From Erysipelotrichaceae bacterium (lineage in GTDB: Bacteria > Bacillota_I > Bacilli_A > Erysipelotrichales > Erysipelotrichaceae): 43,225 nucleotides of DNA. Below are positions 17,516 to 26,741 of this stretch, piece after piece. Below the pieces are notes generated by a model, which searched no databases, was not told the origin of the DNA, and saw only the letters and a program-made list of their open reading frames with translations. The position numbers were made by a program, and so were the translations under genes. The DNA is taken from assembly GCA_021209625.1 (NCBI GenBank), contig JAJOHZ010000033.1:1-43225 (forward strand), in the 5' to 3' direction. Each line of letters starts with the position of its first letter. Within the stretch, counting starts at the first letter, position 1.

Positions 17516-18541
17516 TTACTCCCATTTCACTGCATCAAACATCATGAGTGCTGCAGCGTATTCTCTTCCTAGTTTTTCATAATCAATTGGAGCAGTGGTA
17601 AAGCTTCCCCATGATTGGATTTGATCATTAAGTTGGACATCACTTCTGACAGGGAACTCACCATTGCCATTCATGAAGAGGGTTTGGTTTTCTGCCGTTA
17701 AGAAGTAATCAATGAGTTTTTGTGCATTCGTTGCATTAGGTGCATTCTTTAAGATCGCTGCATAAGAAATGTTTAAGTGAGTGTTTTCAGGTAAGATCAC
17801 TCCGATCTTAGAAGCCACCTCTCTTTCAGCTTGATCGGCACTGTTGATCATCAAGCCTAAGTAGTAGGTATTCATGATCCCTAAATCGCCTAATCCAGCC
17901 ACAACCGCTGCTGCTTGCGCACGATCATTACCTGTAGGACGACGAGCAAAGTTATTAGCAACGCCTTGGGCCCATTCACGAGCCTTCTGTGATCCATCAT
18001 TGAGAATGAAGGATGCAAGTAAGGCAATATTGTAAGAGTTAGTGGATGAGCGAACAAGAATTTGATTCGCGTATTTCTCATCGACTAAATCATAATACGA
18101 ATCAATGTCTAATCCTTCTGGATACTTCTCTTTATTGTAGACAATGACACGCGCACGCTTGGTGTAAGCCACCCAGTTTTCGCCATAGAATTGATCATCC
18201 AAGACGTTGGCCACGGATGAAACATCCACCGGTGCAAATAAATCTTCATTGAGAGCAGTATAGAGTGTTTCTGCTCCAACCGTTAAAAATAGGTCTGCTT
18301 GTGGGTTGGATGATTCACGAATCATACGCTCAAGCAGTTCATTCCCATTACCTTCAATCACATTCACTTTGATGCCTGTTTCAGCTTCAAAGCTAGCGAT
18401 CATGGTCTTATCTAAATCATAATGGCGAGCGGAGTAGACATTCAATACTTTTGACCCCTCATTAGGATCTGTTGGGGTTGTCGGTGCACATCCCGCTAAA
18501 AACAACACTAGCGTAAACAAAACTAAAGCAAACTTCTTCAT
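17516..18541 (-). CDS. Fe3+-type ABC transporter substrate-binding lipoprotein (FbpA-like)
   Basis: This is an extracellular binding protein of the FbpA/FutA class. The signal peptide MKKFALVLFTLVLFLAGC has a lipobox (Cys18). The mature N-terminus LNVYSARHYDLDKTMIASFE matches the ferric-binding YSxRH pattern. Other family segments are ADLFLTVGAETLYTAL, NQILVRSSTNSYNIALLASFI, NDRAQAAAVVAGLGDLGIMNTYYLG and NAQKLIDYFLTAENQTLF. Two adjacent Tyr near NTYYLG are candidates for metal binding. The frame is open to 18583, but AAAGGAAA and the signal peptide point to 18541. The permease gene starts four bases downstream. Iron is the likely ligand, not proven. Confidence 0.87.
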   Translation of the reverse strand: MKKFALVLFTLVLFLAGCAPTTPTDPNEGSKVLNVYSARHYDLDKTMIASFEAETGIKVNVIEGNGNELLERMIRESSNPQADLFLTVGAETLYTALNEDLFAPVDVSSVANVLDDQFYGENWVAYTKRARVIVYNKEKYPEGLDIDSYYDLVDEKYANQILVRSSTNSYNIALLASFILNDGSQKAREWAQGVANNFARRPTGNDRAQAAAVVAGLGDLGIMNTYYLGLMINSADQAEREVASKIGVILPENTHLNISYAAILKNAPNATNAQKLIDYFLTAENQTLFMNGNGEFPVRSDVQLNDQIQSWGSFTTAPIDYEKLGREYAAALMMFDAVKWE

Positions 18542-18605
18542 ACTATTTCCTTTCGCAGTATTAAGTATTATCTTTGCCTGCATGAGTATCGTATCAAATC
18601 AAAAG

Positions 18606-18643
18606 AAAACAACTCAACTTTTTCATCGTTTTTGAGTTGTTTT
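18606..18643 (-). terminator. Terminator of prfB
   Basis: Inverted repeat AAAACAACTCAA/TTGAGTTGTTTT (12 bp) with a 14-base loop, between prfB and the binding-protein gene. On the minus strand it is followed by TTTTCTTTTG. Confidence 0.65.
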
Positions 18644-18680
18644 TTAGATGTTTATTCACTTTTTGTGACGTTACTCACAA

Positions 18681-19782
18681 TTATTTCACATTAGACTTTA
18701 ATACGGCATAAATAAACTGATCAATATCCCCGTCCATGACCTTAGCCACATTCCCTTCTTCCACTCCAGTTCTTACGTCTTTGACTAAAGTATAAGGAGC
18801 AAAGACATAGGATCGGATTTGTGAACCCCACTCAATGGCACGTTGTTCACCCTTAATGTCTTTAAGCTTGGCTTCTTGTTTCTCAATTTCAAGTTGATAC
18901 AGTTTAGACTTAATCATGTTTAAGGCTTCTTCACGGTTTTGAATTTGTGAGCGTCCACTTTGACACGTGACCACAATGCCTGAAGGAAGATGAGTCATAC
19001 GCACAGCGGAATCAGTTTTATTGATGTGCTGTCCTCCTGCGCCTGAGGCGCGCATGGTTTCCACTTCCAATTCATGTGGAGCAATGTTGATTTCAATGTC
19101 ATCATTGAACTCAGGCATGACATCCACCGAGGCAAAGGATGTATGACGACGCCCTCCAGAATCAAATGGAGAAATTCGCACAAGACGATGGACCCCTTTC
19201 TCACTCTTAAGCAATCCAAAAGCCATTGGACCTTCAACTTTAAATGAAACCGATTTAATCCCCGCTTCTTCACCATCAAGGTAATGAAGCACACTGACTT
19301 TAAAGCCTTTCTTTTCAGCCCAACGGGTGTACATGCGATACAACATGGAAGCCCAGTCTTGACTTTCTGTTCCACCCGCTCCTGGATGAAGTTCCACAAT
19401 GGCATTATGTTGATCATAGTCATGAGAGAGTAACACTTTAACTTCAAAGTTTTCAAAAGCTTCAATGCCTTCCTCATACTCCATCTCTACCATTTGCTTC
19501 ATTTCTTCATCAAAAGATTCTTTAAGAAGATCCACAGTGCTTTCAAGCCCTTTGAATTGAGTGGTGAGGGATTGCAGGGTTTCTAACGTGTTACGTAACC
19601 CATTGAGTTCATCAATGACTTTCGCACTTTCCTTTTTATCACCCCAAAAGCTTTCTTCATCCATCTTTGCTTCAAGTTCTTGAATGCGTTGTTGTTTACG
19701 TGGTAAGTCAAAGAGAGTCTTCAAGCGCTTTAAGCTTGAAGACGATGTCTTGACAACCATTCTTTAATTCATACAGTTCCAT
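18681..19782 (-). CDS. prfB: Peptide chain release factor 2, made by programmed +1 frameshift
   Basis: RF2 ends translation at UGA and UAA. The true start is the ATG at 19782 (MELYELKNGC...), one base after the secA stop. After 24 codons the ribosome meets the classic CTT TGA C site (19713-19707) and shifts +1 into the long frame (DLPRKQQRIQELEAKMDEESFWGD), giving 366 residues. The catalytic GGQ is present (MRASGAGGQHINKTDSAVR), as is the anticodon-like SPF tripeptide (VRISPFDSGGRRHTSF). The upstream Shine-Dalgarno-like stimulator usual in RF2 genes is weak or absent (GAAGACTCT). Low RF2 favours frameshifting, so the gene should be autoregulated. It is cotranscribed with secA. Confidence 0.95.
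19707..19713 (-). promoter_or_regulatory. RF2 programmed +1 frameshift site
   Basis: CTT TGA C, read in the frame that starts at 19782. The UGA at 19708-19710 is codon 25. Slipping by one base continues as GAC TTA CCA (D-L-P), the conserved RF2 sequence. Confidence 0.9.
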
Positions 19783-19783
19783 C

Positions 19784-22127
19784 TTAATTCTCTTTCTTCT
19801 CAATCTTTAAATTCAAACAATACAACACAGTTTCATTAGAAACACGCGCTAACATGTCTTCAAACAACGCAAATCCTTCTTCTACATACGCTTGTAAAGG
19901 ATTGTTTTGCGCATAAGAGCGCAAGTGAATACCTTCTCTTAATTTAGACATGGTATCAATGTGTTCCACCCAAGCACGATCCACAATGCGTAAGACTAAG
20001 GTCTTCTCCACAGGAATAACCACTTCTTTAAATGGTGCAATCTTCGTTTCATAGGACTGCCAAATCATGTCTGTGAGTTTAGCTTCAATCTCAGAAAGAG
20101 GTACATCCAACATGGTCGTTGGATTCAATGAAATGTCACTAAATCCTAATTTTTCAATGGCAGGAAGCAGTCCTTCCCAATCAATCTTCACTTCTTTACC
20201 CGTTGGTGTGGAATAGGAGCGAATCAGATTAAGAATGACACGATCAAACATGTCCTTCACAATGGAATGGACATCTTCATTTTCTAAAATAAAGTTACGC
20301 TGTTCATAAATGATTTCACGTTGTTGACGAAGAACATCATCGTATTCCAATAAGGTTTTACGAACATCAAAGTTCACTCCTTCAACCCGCTTTTGAGCTG
20401 AAGTGATGGAGCGTGTGATCATTTTTGATTCAATAGCCACATCCCCTAAGGTTTTAAAGAGTCCTTCCATGCGCTCAGATCCAAATCGAACCATCAGATC
20501 ATCTTGCACAGAAACAAAGAAACGAGAATATCCAGGGTCACCTTGACGACCGGAACGACCACGCAACTGATTGTCAATTCGACGTGATTCATGACGCTCT
20601 GAGCCTAATACCGCGAGTCCACCTAATTCTTTAACACCAGGTCCTAACTTAATGTCAGTTCCACGACCTGCCATGTTAGTGGCAATGGTGACCGATCCTT
20701 TATGTCCAGCTTTCGCAATAATATCCGCTTCACGCGCATGGTTTTTCGCATTGAGCACTTCATGAGGAATCTTACGTTGAGAGAATATTTTGGATAAGAA
20801 CTCTGAGGTTTCTACCGCAACCGTTCCCACAAGCACAGGTTGCCCTTTTTCATGAAGCTCTTTCACTTCCGCAATGAGGGCTTCAAATTTTGCTTTTTTT
20901 GGTTCCATAGACCGCATCAGGTAAATCTTCACGAGCAATAGGACGATTGGTAGGAATCTCCATAACACGCATATTGTAGATGGACAAGAACTCTTCTTCT
21001 TCGGTTTTCGCAGTCCCTGTCATACCAGAAAGTTTCTTGTAAAGTCTAAAGAAGTTTTGGTATGTGATGGTCGCCATGGTGGATGTTTCTTGTTTGATAG
21101 GGACATTCTCTTTCGCTTCAATCGCTTGGTGAAGTCCATCTGAATACGCACGACCTGGCATTAAACGTCCTGTAAACTGATCAACTATGACGATTTGACG
21201 CTCTTGAACCACATACTCCACATCTTTCGCAAAGATGTAGTTGGCTTTAAGGGCTTGTTGGAGATGGTGAACTAAGTTTGTGTTCTTTAAGTCATATAAA
21301 TTAGCCACTTGAAAGTGTTTCTCAGATTTCGCAACACCTGCTTCAGTGAGTGTCACCACTCTTGATTTGACATCTTTCTCAAAGTCTTCACCTTCAACCA
21401 AGCGCTTCACAAACTTGTCCACTGAGATGTAGATGTTTGCGGTTTGTCTTTGGCCACCTGAGATAATGAGTGGTGTTCTGGATTCATCAATGAGGATGGA
21501 GTCCACTTCATCCACTAAGGCAAAGTTGAGTGCTCTTAAAACACGTTCTTTCACATCCGTGACCATGTTGTCACGCAAGTAATCAAACCCAATTTCCGCA
21601 TTGGTGGTGTAAGTGATGTCTTTTAAGAAAGCCTCACGTTTTTGTGAAGGTGTCATAGCACGAATATTAACTCCCACACTTAAGCCTAAAAATTCATGAA
21701 TTTGACCCATCCATTTGGCATCACGTTGTGCTAAGTATTCGTTGACCGTAATCACATGGACACCTAGTCCTGATAAAGCATTAAGATACACGGGAAGCAC
21801 AGAGGTTAAGGTTTTTCCTTCCCCCGTCTTCATTTCCGCAATGTCCCCATCATGAAGCACAATGCCTCCCATGATTTGGACCAAGTATGGGTATTCTCCA
21901 ATGACACGATACGCCGCTTCACGCGCTGTCGCAAAAGCGTCCACTAAAATATCATCCAAAGATGATGTGATTAAACGTTCTTTAAGTTGAGGTGTCATGG
22001 CTTTGAGTTCATCATCACTCATGCTACGGTATTTAGATGATAATGCATCCACCTCTTTTGCTTTTTTCTCGATTTGATTTAAACGCTTTTTATCAAAATT
22101 AAAAAGCGAACTGATTAGATTGTTCAT
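19784..22127 (-). CDS. secA: Preprotein translocase ATPase SecA, with a one-base frameshift at an A7 run
   Basis: SecA is the essential motor ATPase that drives secretory proteins through SecYEG. The gene reads as two frames: 22127-20883 (414 residues) and one ending at 19784. Removing one A from the seven-A run at 20894-20900 joins DAVYGTKK to [19 protein letters not shown] and gives 780 residues, normal for a SecA without the zinc tail. Walker A is MKTGEGKTL and the DEVD box is [16 protein letters not shown]. Later motifs include [12 protein letters not shown] and [12 protein letters not shown]. The C-terminus ends in KKEN, with no CXCX8CH zinc motif. Loss of secA would be lethal, so a sequence error is the simplest reading. 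Confidence 0.93.
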
Positions 22128-22144
22128 GAATAGCCTCCTGTCTT

Positions 22145-22150
22145 ATTATA
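22145..22150 (-). promoter_or_regulatory. -10 box of secA (short leader)
   Basis: Perfect TATAAT on the minus strand, 17 bases before the secA ATG. Start of transcription would fall right before the AGGAGG ribosome site. A TTGGGA at 18-base spacing lies in the csp terminator stem. Confidence 0.4.
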
Positions 22151-22154
22151 AAAT

Positions 22155-22180
22155 AAAAAGCTGGGATTTCCCAACTTTTT
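22155..22180 (-). terminator. Terminator of the cold-shock gene
   Basis: Near-perfect stem AAAAAG(C)TGGG/CCCA(A)CTTTTT just after the csp stop. On the minus strand it is followed by further T-rich sequence. Confidence 0.7.
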
Positions 22181-22185
22181 AATGA

Positions 22186-22383
22186 TTAAAGCTTAACGAT
22201 GTTTTGAGCTTGTAAACCACGATCGCCATTAACGAGTTCGAATTCAACTAGAGCACCTTCTTCGATGGTCTTGAATCCGTCCATGTTTAATTGGCTGTAG
22301 TGGAAGAACACGTCGCGATCATCTTCTAGTTTGATAAAACCGAAGCCTTTTTCTTTGTTGAACTTCTTGACTTTGCCTTGCAT
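22186..22383 (-). CDS. Cold-shock domain protein (CspA family)
   Basis: This 65-residue single-strand nucleic-acid-binding OB-fold protein acts as an RNA chaperone. The RNP1 motif KGFGFI and RNP2 motif VFFHY are both present, with the typical start [13 protein letters not shown] and end [11 protein letters not shown] start at the ATG at 22383; a TTG two codons upstream is less likely. The gene is monocistronic with its own promoter about 60 bases upstream and a terminator. The leader of about 58 bases is compatible with csp-type post-transcriptional control, but no specific element was proven. Confidence 0.95.
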   Translation of the reverse strand: MQGKVKKFNKEKGFGFIKLEDDRDVFFHYSQLNMDGFKTIEEGALVEFELVNGDRGLQAQNIVKL

Positions 22384-22447
22384 TAACAATGAAACCTATA
22401 CCCTTTCTGAATCTAAAATTATTCTAAGTAATTTCTGATACATTCAC

Positions 22448-22476
22448 ATTATACACACTCTATGGTGTTAATGCAA
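22448..22476 (-). promoter_or_regulatory. Promoter of the cold-shock gene
   Basis: Perfect TATAAT (22448-22453) with a 17-base spacer to a weak TTGCAT (22471-22476) on the minus strand. Predicts a leader of about 58 bases. Confidence 0.5.
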
Positions 22477-22511
22477 ATGAAGTTCATTTTATTGGTTTAA
22501 TTTGTCGACAT

Positions 22512-23010
22512 TTATCGATTGCTGGTATTTACGTTAACACTTGAAGAGCGTTCCATGTCCAAGACTGCATCAATGGCTAAAACCACCGCAATCACCATGT
22601 CTCTGTCTTGATCATTAAGAATATCCACTTCATAACTGTCCGCAAAGGAGAAAAAGGCCTTTGAGATGTTAGCTAAGACATCCCCTTGTTGATAAATGCT
22701 GTAGTGATGCGCTGTGAAGTTGCCTTCGATTCTTAATCCTAAACTTGGAATGTGATACACAGGTTTAAAAATGAGAATTGCTTTTCAAAGTATGAACTTC
22801 ATCTTTTAATGAAATTTCAAAGGTTGGTAAGAAATTAAACACTTTCTGTTTCACAAATGCCACTTCTTGCATGTCCATGGTGGACACACTGAGTTGTTTA
22901 CCAAAGGAAAATAACTTCCCTTCAACTTGCAAGACATCATTTTGATTTTCATCTTTAATGGTAAAACGATCTTTGAAGCTGAATAGTTTTTGCTTTATGT
23001 ATAGTTTCAT
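22512..23010 (-). CDS. YxjI/LURP-one-related (LOR) family protein, frameshifted at an A/T run
   Basis: A small cytoplasmic beta-barrel protein of the Tubby-like LOR family; the bacterial function is unknown. It is split as 23010-22765 (81 residues) and 22760-22512 (82). Removing one base from the five-A run at 22767-22771 joins SNSHF to KPVYHIPSLGLRIEGNFTAH and gives 165 residues, the usual length. Family features: MKLYIKQKLFSFKDRFTIKDENQNDVLQVEGKLF at the start, AFVKQKVFNFLPTFEI in the middle, and the hydrophobic helix DMVIAVVLAIDAVLDM at the end. A TATAAT (23030-23035) and a GAGG ribosome site precede the gene. Probably an intact gene with a sequence error. Confidence 0.75.
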
Positions 23011-23104
23011 AATTATACCTCTATATGTTATTATATATTATTTTTAGTAAAATCAATCTTCTTTCTCATATTTTCCCATAATACACATTGCAGTGAATAT
23101 ATTC

Positions 23105-23132
23105 TTTACTTTGTGAAAATCAAGCGTATAAT
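23105..23132 (+). promoter_or_regulatory. Promoter of the GntR pair
   Basis: TTTACT (23105-23110), 16-base spacer, perfect TATAAT (23127-23132), 23 bases before the first ATG. Confidence 0.6.
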
Positions 23133-23155
23133 TAATGATGCACAGGAGAGTATGT

Positions 23156-23893
23156 ATGTACTATTTAAACATTGATAAATCCTCATCCATCCCCATTTAC
23201 AAGCAACTTGAAAATGGGATTTTAGCTGCACTTGATGCACGAATATTAAGAACACATGATGTTCTTCCGAAAGAAGATGACTTATGTGATTTCTTTTCCA
23301 TCTCACGCACCGTGGTAAGACAAGCGTATCAATCATTAGAAGATCAAGGCATTTTGTATCGTGTCAAAGGAAAAGGAACCTTTATTTCTGCCATATCTCA
23401 TTTATCCTTCTCCACCAATGACATTTTAAGATTGGAGAAAGCTTTACTTGAAAAGAAAAAAGATATTTCTAAGTTTGTGGTGTTAAATGATTCCGCAACT
23501 GTTTTATCAGCTTCCACATTGGCAGTCCATTTTCCTATTCATTCCACTGTGAATGTTCATGCGGTGGTGTATTCTAATCCCTTTGGGCCCTTGTTGTATG
23601 TAGAAGATGTGTTTCATAGTAAAGTAGCTCAAGAAGTGAGCAATGCCTTGAGTCAAAATCACTCACCTTTTGAACTTCTTTCACCACAATTTAAAGGGGC
23701 TTCTTTGAGTGTTTCACTTGAGGATGCGGCAGGTCCAATCATTAGTTTATTAAAACTGGATTTACCTGACGCAATTCATCGCGTTAAAATTGCCTTTGTG
23801 GATGAAAACCAAGATGTCATTGTGTTAAGACAATACATCTTAAGTGGTAAAAACACTAGTTTTGAAACCTTAATTGAAGGAGATGAAGTATGA
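23156..23893 (+). CDS. GntR family transcriptional regulator with UTRA domain (first of a coupled pair)
   Basis: A DNA-binding repressor-type protein of about 245 residues. The winged helix-turn-helix is typical: SIPIYKQLENGILAALDARIL, then LPKEDDLCDFFSISRTVVRQAYQSLEDQGILYRVKGKGTFIS. A C-terminal UTRA-like ligand domain follows (FGPLLYVEDVFHSKVAQEV, RVKIAFVDENQDVIVLRQYIL). The frame is open to 23135, but AGGAG at 23144-23148 selects the ATG at 23156. Its stop overlaps the next start (ATGA, 23890-23893). The effector, probably a sugar phosphate or amino-acid-like metabolite as in the HutC class, is unknown. Confidence 0.85.
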   Translation: MYYLNIDKSSSIPIYKQLENGILAALDARILRTHDVLPKEDDLCDFFSISRTVVRQAYQSLEDQGILYRVKGKGTFISAISHLSFSTNDILRLEKALLEKKKDISKFVVLNDSATVLSASTLAVHFPIHSTVNVHAVVYSNPFGPLLYVEDVFHSKVAQEVSNALSQNHSPFELLSPQFKGASLSVSLEDAAGPIISLLKLDLPDAIHRVKIAFVDENQDVIVLRQYILSGKNTSFETLIEGDEV

Positions 23894-24660
23894 TTAGTCA
23901 ACCATTGTTTGAAATCGATCGTCGTAAAAAAGAAAGTGTGGATGTTCAGCTTTACAATACCATTGTACAAGCCATCAATAAGCAACTGCTTCCTTCTAAC
24001 ACGTTACTTCAACTCGATACCCTTCAGTCCTTTGTTCCTGAATTAAGTCAACAACGTGTCCTTGAGATTCTTGAAGATGTAGTGAATGCTGGTTTAGCTC
24101 GTAAACACAATGATGGATATGTGACCTTAACTCGTAAGTTTCCTCATATCACTTACCATCGTTTAGAAGCCTTACATGATATTCTTCAATCACAGTATTC
24201 CAATGTTAGAGAAGAGATTGCTCAAGTCAGCATTACCAAGCATTATCCTAAGAAATTTAAAGATGCTGAGTTTAGAGATCGTGAGTTGTTGTGCGTGGTT
24301 CAACGTAAATATTACGTGCTCGATCAATTGATTGCCTTCTCAAACACCTATCTCCCTTTAAGAATGTTTAAGAAAATTGAGAAAGTTGATTTTACACAAG
24401 GCACCATTTATGAAACATTACAAAGAGAATATCCAGACTATTCCTTTGAATATTCTCGACGTATTTCTTCTGTTATTCCTTCCACCATTTATGTGAGTGA
24501 TGTCCTTGGAGTTACACGCAACACGCCTGTGTATTATGGTCGTATTCATTCCTTCACCAAACGTTATAAACAATTTGAATACTGTGATATGTATGTGCTT
24601 GCGAATTACTTTACGTATTCACGAGAATTCTCAGCCACAGAGCTCAAAAAGATACTTTAA
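23890..24660 (+). CDS. Second GntR/UTRA-like regulator, divergent from its partner
   Basis: A 256-residue protein with the same architecture as the preceding gene but weak identity. The N-terminus (VDVQLYNTIVQAINKQLLPSN) and wing (LVNAGLARKHNDGYVTLTR-like) match GntR, yet the recognition region (VPELSQQRVLEILEDVV) lacks the usual S-R-x-T-V-R-x-A core. The C-terminal part is UTRA-like (IPSTIYVSDVLGVTRNTPVYYGR, FEYCDMYVLANYF). It is translationally coupled to gene one, suggesting an obligate partner or heterodimer. A terminator follows directly. Confidence 0.65.
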   Translation: MISQPLFEIDRRKKESVDVQLYNTIVQAINKQLLPSNTLLQLDTLQSFVPELSQQRVLEILEDVVNAGLARKHNDGYVTLTRKFPHITYHRLEALHDILQSQYSNVREEIAQVSITKHYPKKFKDAEFRDRELLCVVQRKYYVLDQLIAFSNTYLPLRMFKKIEKVDFTQGTIYETLQREYPDYSFEYSRRISSVIPSTIYVSDVLGVTRNTPVYYGRIHSFTKRYKQFEYCDMYVLANYFTYSREFSATELKKIL

Positions 24661-24685
24661 AAACAGGCCTCAGCCTGTTTTCTTT
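24661..24685. terminator. Bidirectional terminator between the GntR pair and the mevalonate operon
   Basis: Stem AAACAGGC/GCCTGTTT with loop CTCA, followed by TTCTTT on the plus strand. It overlaps the end of fni on the minus strand. Confidence 0.75.
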
Positions 24686-25686
24686 AATTGTTCAATGCGA
24701 TGACTTAAATCCATATCCAAGATAAATGGGACTTTTCTTAATGCTTCTATGGATGAAGCATCCAACACACAACAAATCATTCTTAATTCTTCTTTTAAGT
24801 TTTCTACTCGCTCAATGGCCTCTTCCACAGTATGATTCGTAACTAGTTTTAAGAAATATGAAGATAATCCCGCTGCTTTCGCTCCTGCTGCGAGTGCTTT
24901 TGCGATGTCCATCGCATGTCGAATACCTCCACTGGCAATAAGATCGACATTGACGTCATCTTTGACACTGAGCAGACTTTCTAAGGTGGAATGACCCCAA
25001 CCATTGAAGAAAGCTAAAGGATGATTTCGTCGTTGATTTTCAATCCAAGCAAAATCAGTTCCTCCTTGCCCACTGACATCAATCATGGTGATGCCTCTTT
25101 GAGCAAGTTGTCGGATGGTGGATGGACTCATGCCAAACCCTACTTCTTTAACAATGAGTGGTGCTTTAGAATGTGCAATGCAATCATCTAAATCATTCCA
25201 CCATGAAGAAAAATCTTTATCTCCTTCAGGCATGACCATTTCTTGAAGTGCATTCACATGAATTTGACAGGCACTGGCTTGAACTAAATCAATGGCCGCA
25301 TTCACTTGTTCACTGCGATTGCCTGCACCCACATTCGCAAAACGCAGTCCAGTAGGATGAATCTTTTCTAGTATTGTAAAAGAATCCGCTAAGAAAGGAT
25401 CCTTAAGCGCAATGGACACCGATCCTGTTGCCATGACCAAATCACAAGCCTTGGCCACTTGGGCTAGTTTTTCATTAATCAACTTGCTTTGCTCACTTCC
25501 TCCGGTCATTGCATTGATGAAAAAAGGAGTGGAAAGTTTAAAGGGTCCTAAGGTGGTTGACAAATCAATGTGATTTAAGGATGTGTGTGGAATGGATGTG
25601 TGCACAAAACGCATCTTATCAAAATCATTGTGTTGATGATCTTGAGCTAAGGCATAGGCAATATGATCATCTTTTCTTTGACTCAT
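24670..25686 (-). CDS. fni: Type 2 isopentenyl-diphosphate delta-isomerase
   Basis: This FMN-dependent enzyme interconverts IPP and DMAPP, the last step before prenyl synthesis. The 338-residue TIM barrel shows the family motifs: SQRKDDHIAYA at the start, TPFFINAMTGGSEQSKLIN, ATGSVSIALKDP, RFANVGAGN, QIHVNALQEMVMPEGD, KEVGFGMSPSTIRQL, and the flavin-phosphate site DLIASGGIRHAMDIAKALAAGA. It is the last gene of the mevalonate operon and overlaps mvaK2 by four bases (25683-25686). It replaces the unrelated type 1 Idi. Confidence 0.95.
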   Translation of the reverse strand: MSQRKDDHIAYALAQDHQHNDFDKMRFVHTSIPHTSLNHIDLSTTLGPFKLSTPFFINAMTGGSEQSKLINEKLAQVAKACDLVMATGSVSIALKDPFLADSFTILEKIHPTGLRFANVGAGNRSEQVNAAIDLVQASACQIHVNALQEMVMPEGDKDFSSWWNDLDDCIAHSKAPLIVKEVGFGMSPSTIRQLAQRGITMIDVSGQGGTDFAWIENQRRNHPLAFFNGWGHSTLESLLSVKDDVNVDLIASGGIRHAMDIAKALAAGAKAAGLSSYFLKLVTNHTVEEAIERVENLKEELRMICCVLDASSIEALRKVPFILDMDLSHRIEQLKKTG

Positions 25687-26741
25687 GATGCCTCCTTATT
25701 AGAAAAGACTAACTCATCAAGAAGGATATATCCTTCTTGAATGAGGACATCATTTCCCATTTGTTGGCTTAAGATATCAGGATAAAGACACCAGATACAA
25801 TCGCCTCCACCTGCCCCAGAAACTTTAATAATGCCATTGAAAGGTTCAATTAAAGAGGCGATATGTTCCATGGTCTCGGTTTTAATGGTGATCTTTGTGT
25901 TTCGTTGCAACATGTCCAATGCTCGAGACAAGGATTTGGTGTGTTTAATCACATTGCTCATGCAATCTTGATCCATTGCTTTAGACAAAGGATCAATGAT
26001 GTTTTTAGTGGATTCAATAAACAAGGAGTAATAGGATTTGGTTTGGTGTTGCTTCATGGCTTTCACCATGGTTTGGGAATCCGCTGACGCATTGGTAAAC
26101 ACCAAAGACATGGGGAAAGCATGAGGTTTAATTGTTTCTATGGTTAAACTTGGCCAAACATGATGCAGTAACCATTCAATGTCTTTGTGGATGTGTTGAT
26201 ACAACCACGTGTCATCATACTTATGGTAAACAATCCATGTGTTATAAGCACTGACAGCCACATCCCCATAGGATGAATGAGCAAAGTGCTCTAGTTGAGA
26301 AAGCACAGCTAGCTTATAGATTTCTAAAGGTGTGAACTCAAAGCCATAGGCTTGAGTTAAGACTTTGATGACACTCACACAGACTGCTCCACTTGAACCC
26401 AATCCATACTTGGTAGTGGTGTTGTAATCGAGTGAACTTTCAATGTGTAAATGACCCCAAATGCATGGAATGTTTTGTTGCTGAGCATAGCGTTGTACCA
26501 TGTTTATCGCATCTTGGATCAACTGATTGGAAGGAATGGAGACTAACCCTAAGTGTTGAATGCATTCATAGCCTTTACTTTGTTGAGAAGAGGTAATACG
26601 CCATTTTTCTTCTAGAGTAAATGACGTGGTGACCCCCACTTGAGTGTTAAAGATGATGGCACTACTTTGGCCACTGACCACCGCATACTCACCCCCGAAG
26701 TACACTTTACCAGGGGCAAAAGCGGAGTATTTATTGTTCAT
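25683..26741 (-). CDS. mvaK2: Phosphomevalonate kinase
   Basis: This GHMP kinase converts mevalonate 5-phosphate to the diphosphate. The 352-residue protein begins SAFAPGKVYFGGEYAVVSG and has the ATP-binding motif KYGLGSSGAVCVSVIKVL. A late glycine-rich loop KVSGAGGGDCIWCL supports phosphomevalonate kinase over the other GHMP kinases. Its start overlaps the 3' end of mvaD by 11 bases (26731-26741), and it ends in ATGA with fni. All four operon genes overlap, consistent with one transcript from upstream of mvaK1. Confidence 0.95.
   Translation of the reverse strand: MNNKYSAFAPGKVYFGGEYAVVSGQSSAIIFNTQVGVTTSFTLEEKWRITSSQQSKGYECIQHLGLVSIPSNQLIQDAINMVQRYAQQQNIPCIWGHLHIESSLDYNTTTKYGLGSSGAVCVSVIKVLTQAYGFEFTPLEIYKLAVLSQLEHFAHSSYGDVAVSAYNTWIVYHKYDDTWLYQHIHKDIEWLLHHVWPSLTIETIKPHAFPMSLVFTNASADSQTMVKAMKQHQTKSYYSLFIESTKNIIDPLSKAMDQDCMSNVIKHTKSLSRALDMLQRNTKITIKTETMEHIASLIEPFNGIIKVSGAGGGDCIWCLYPDILSQQMGNDVLIQEGYILLDELVFSNKEAS

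Noticed and set aside
18541-18605. Fur box upstream of the iron-type transporter
   Set aside because: AT-rich GATA-like words are present, but no 19-bp match to the Fur consensus could be supported.
18995-19477. 160-codon open frame on the minus strand inside prfB
   Set aside because: It overlaps conserved prfB in another frame, and its translation shows no family pattern.
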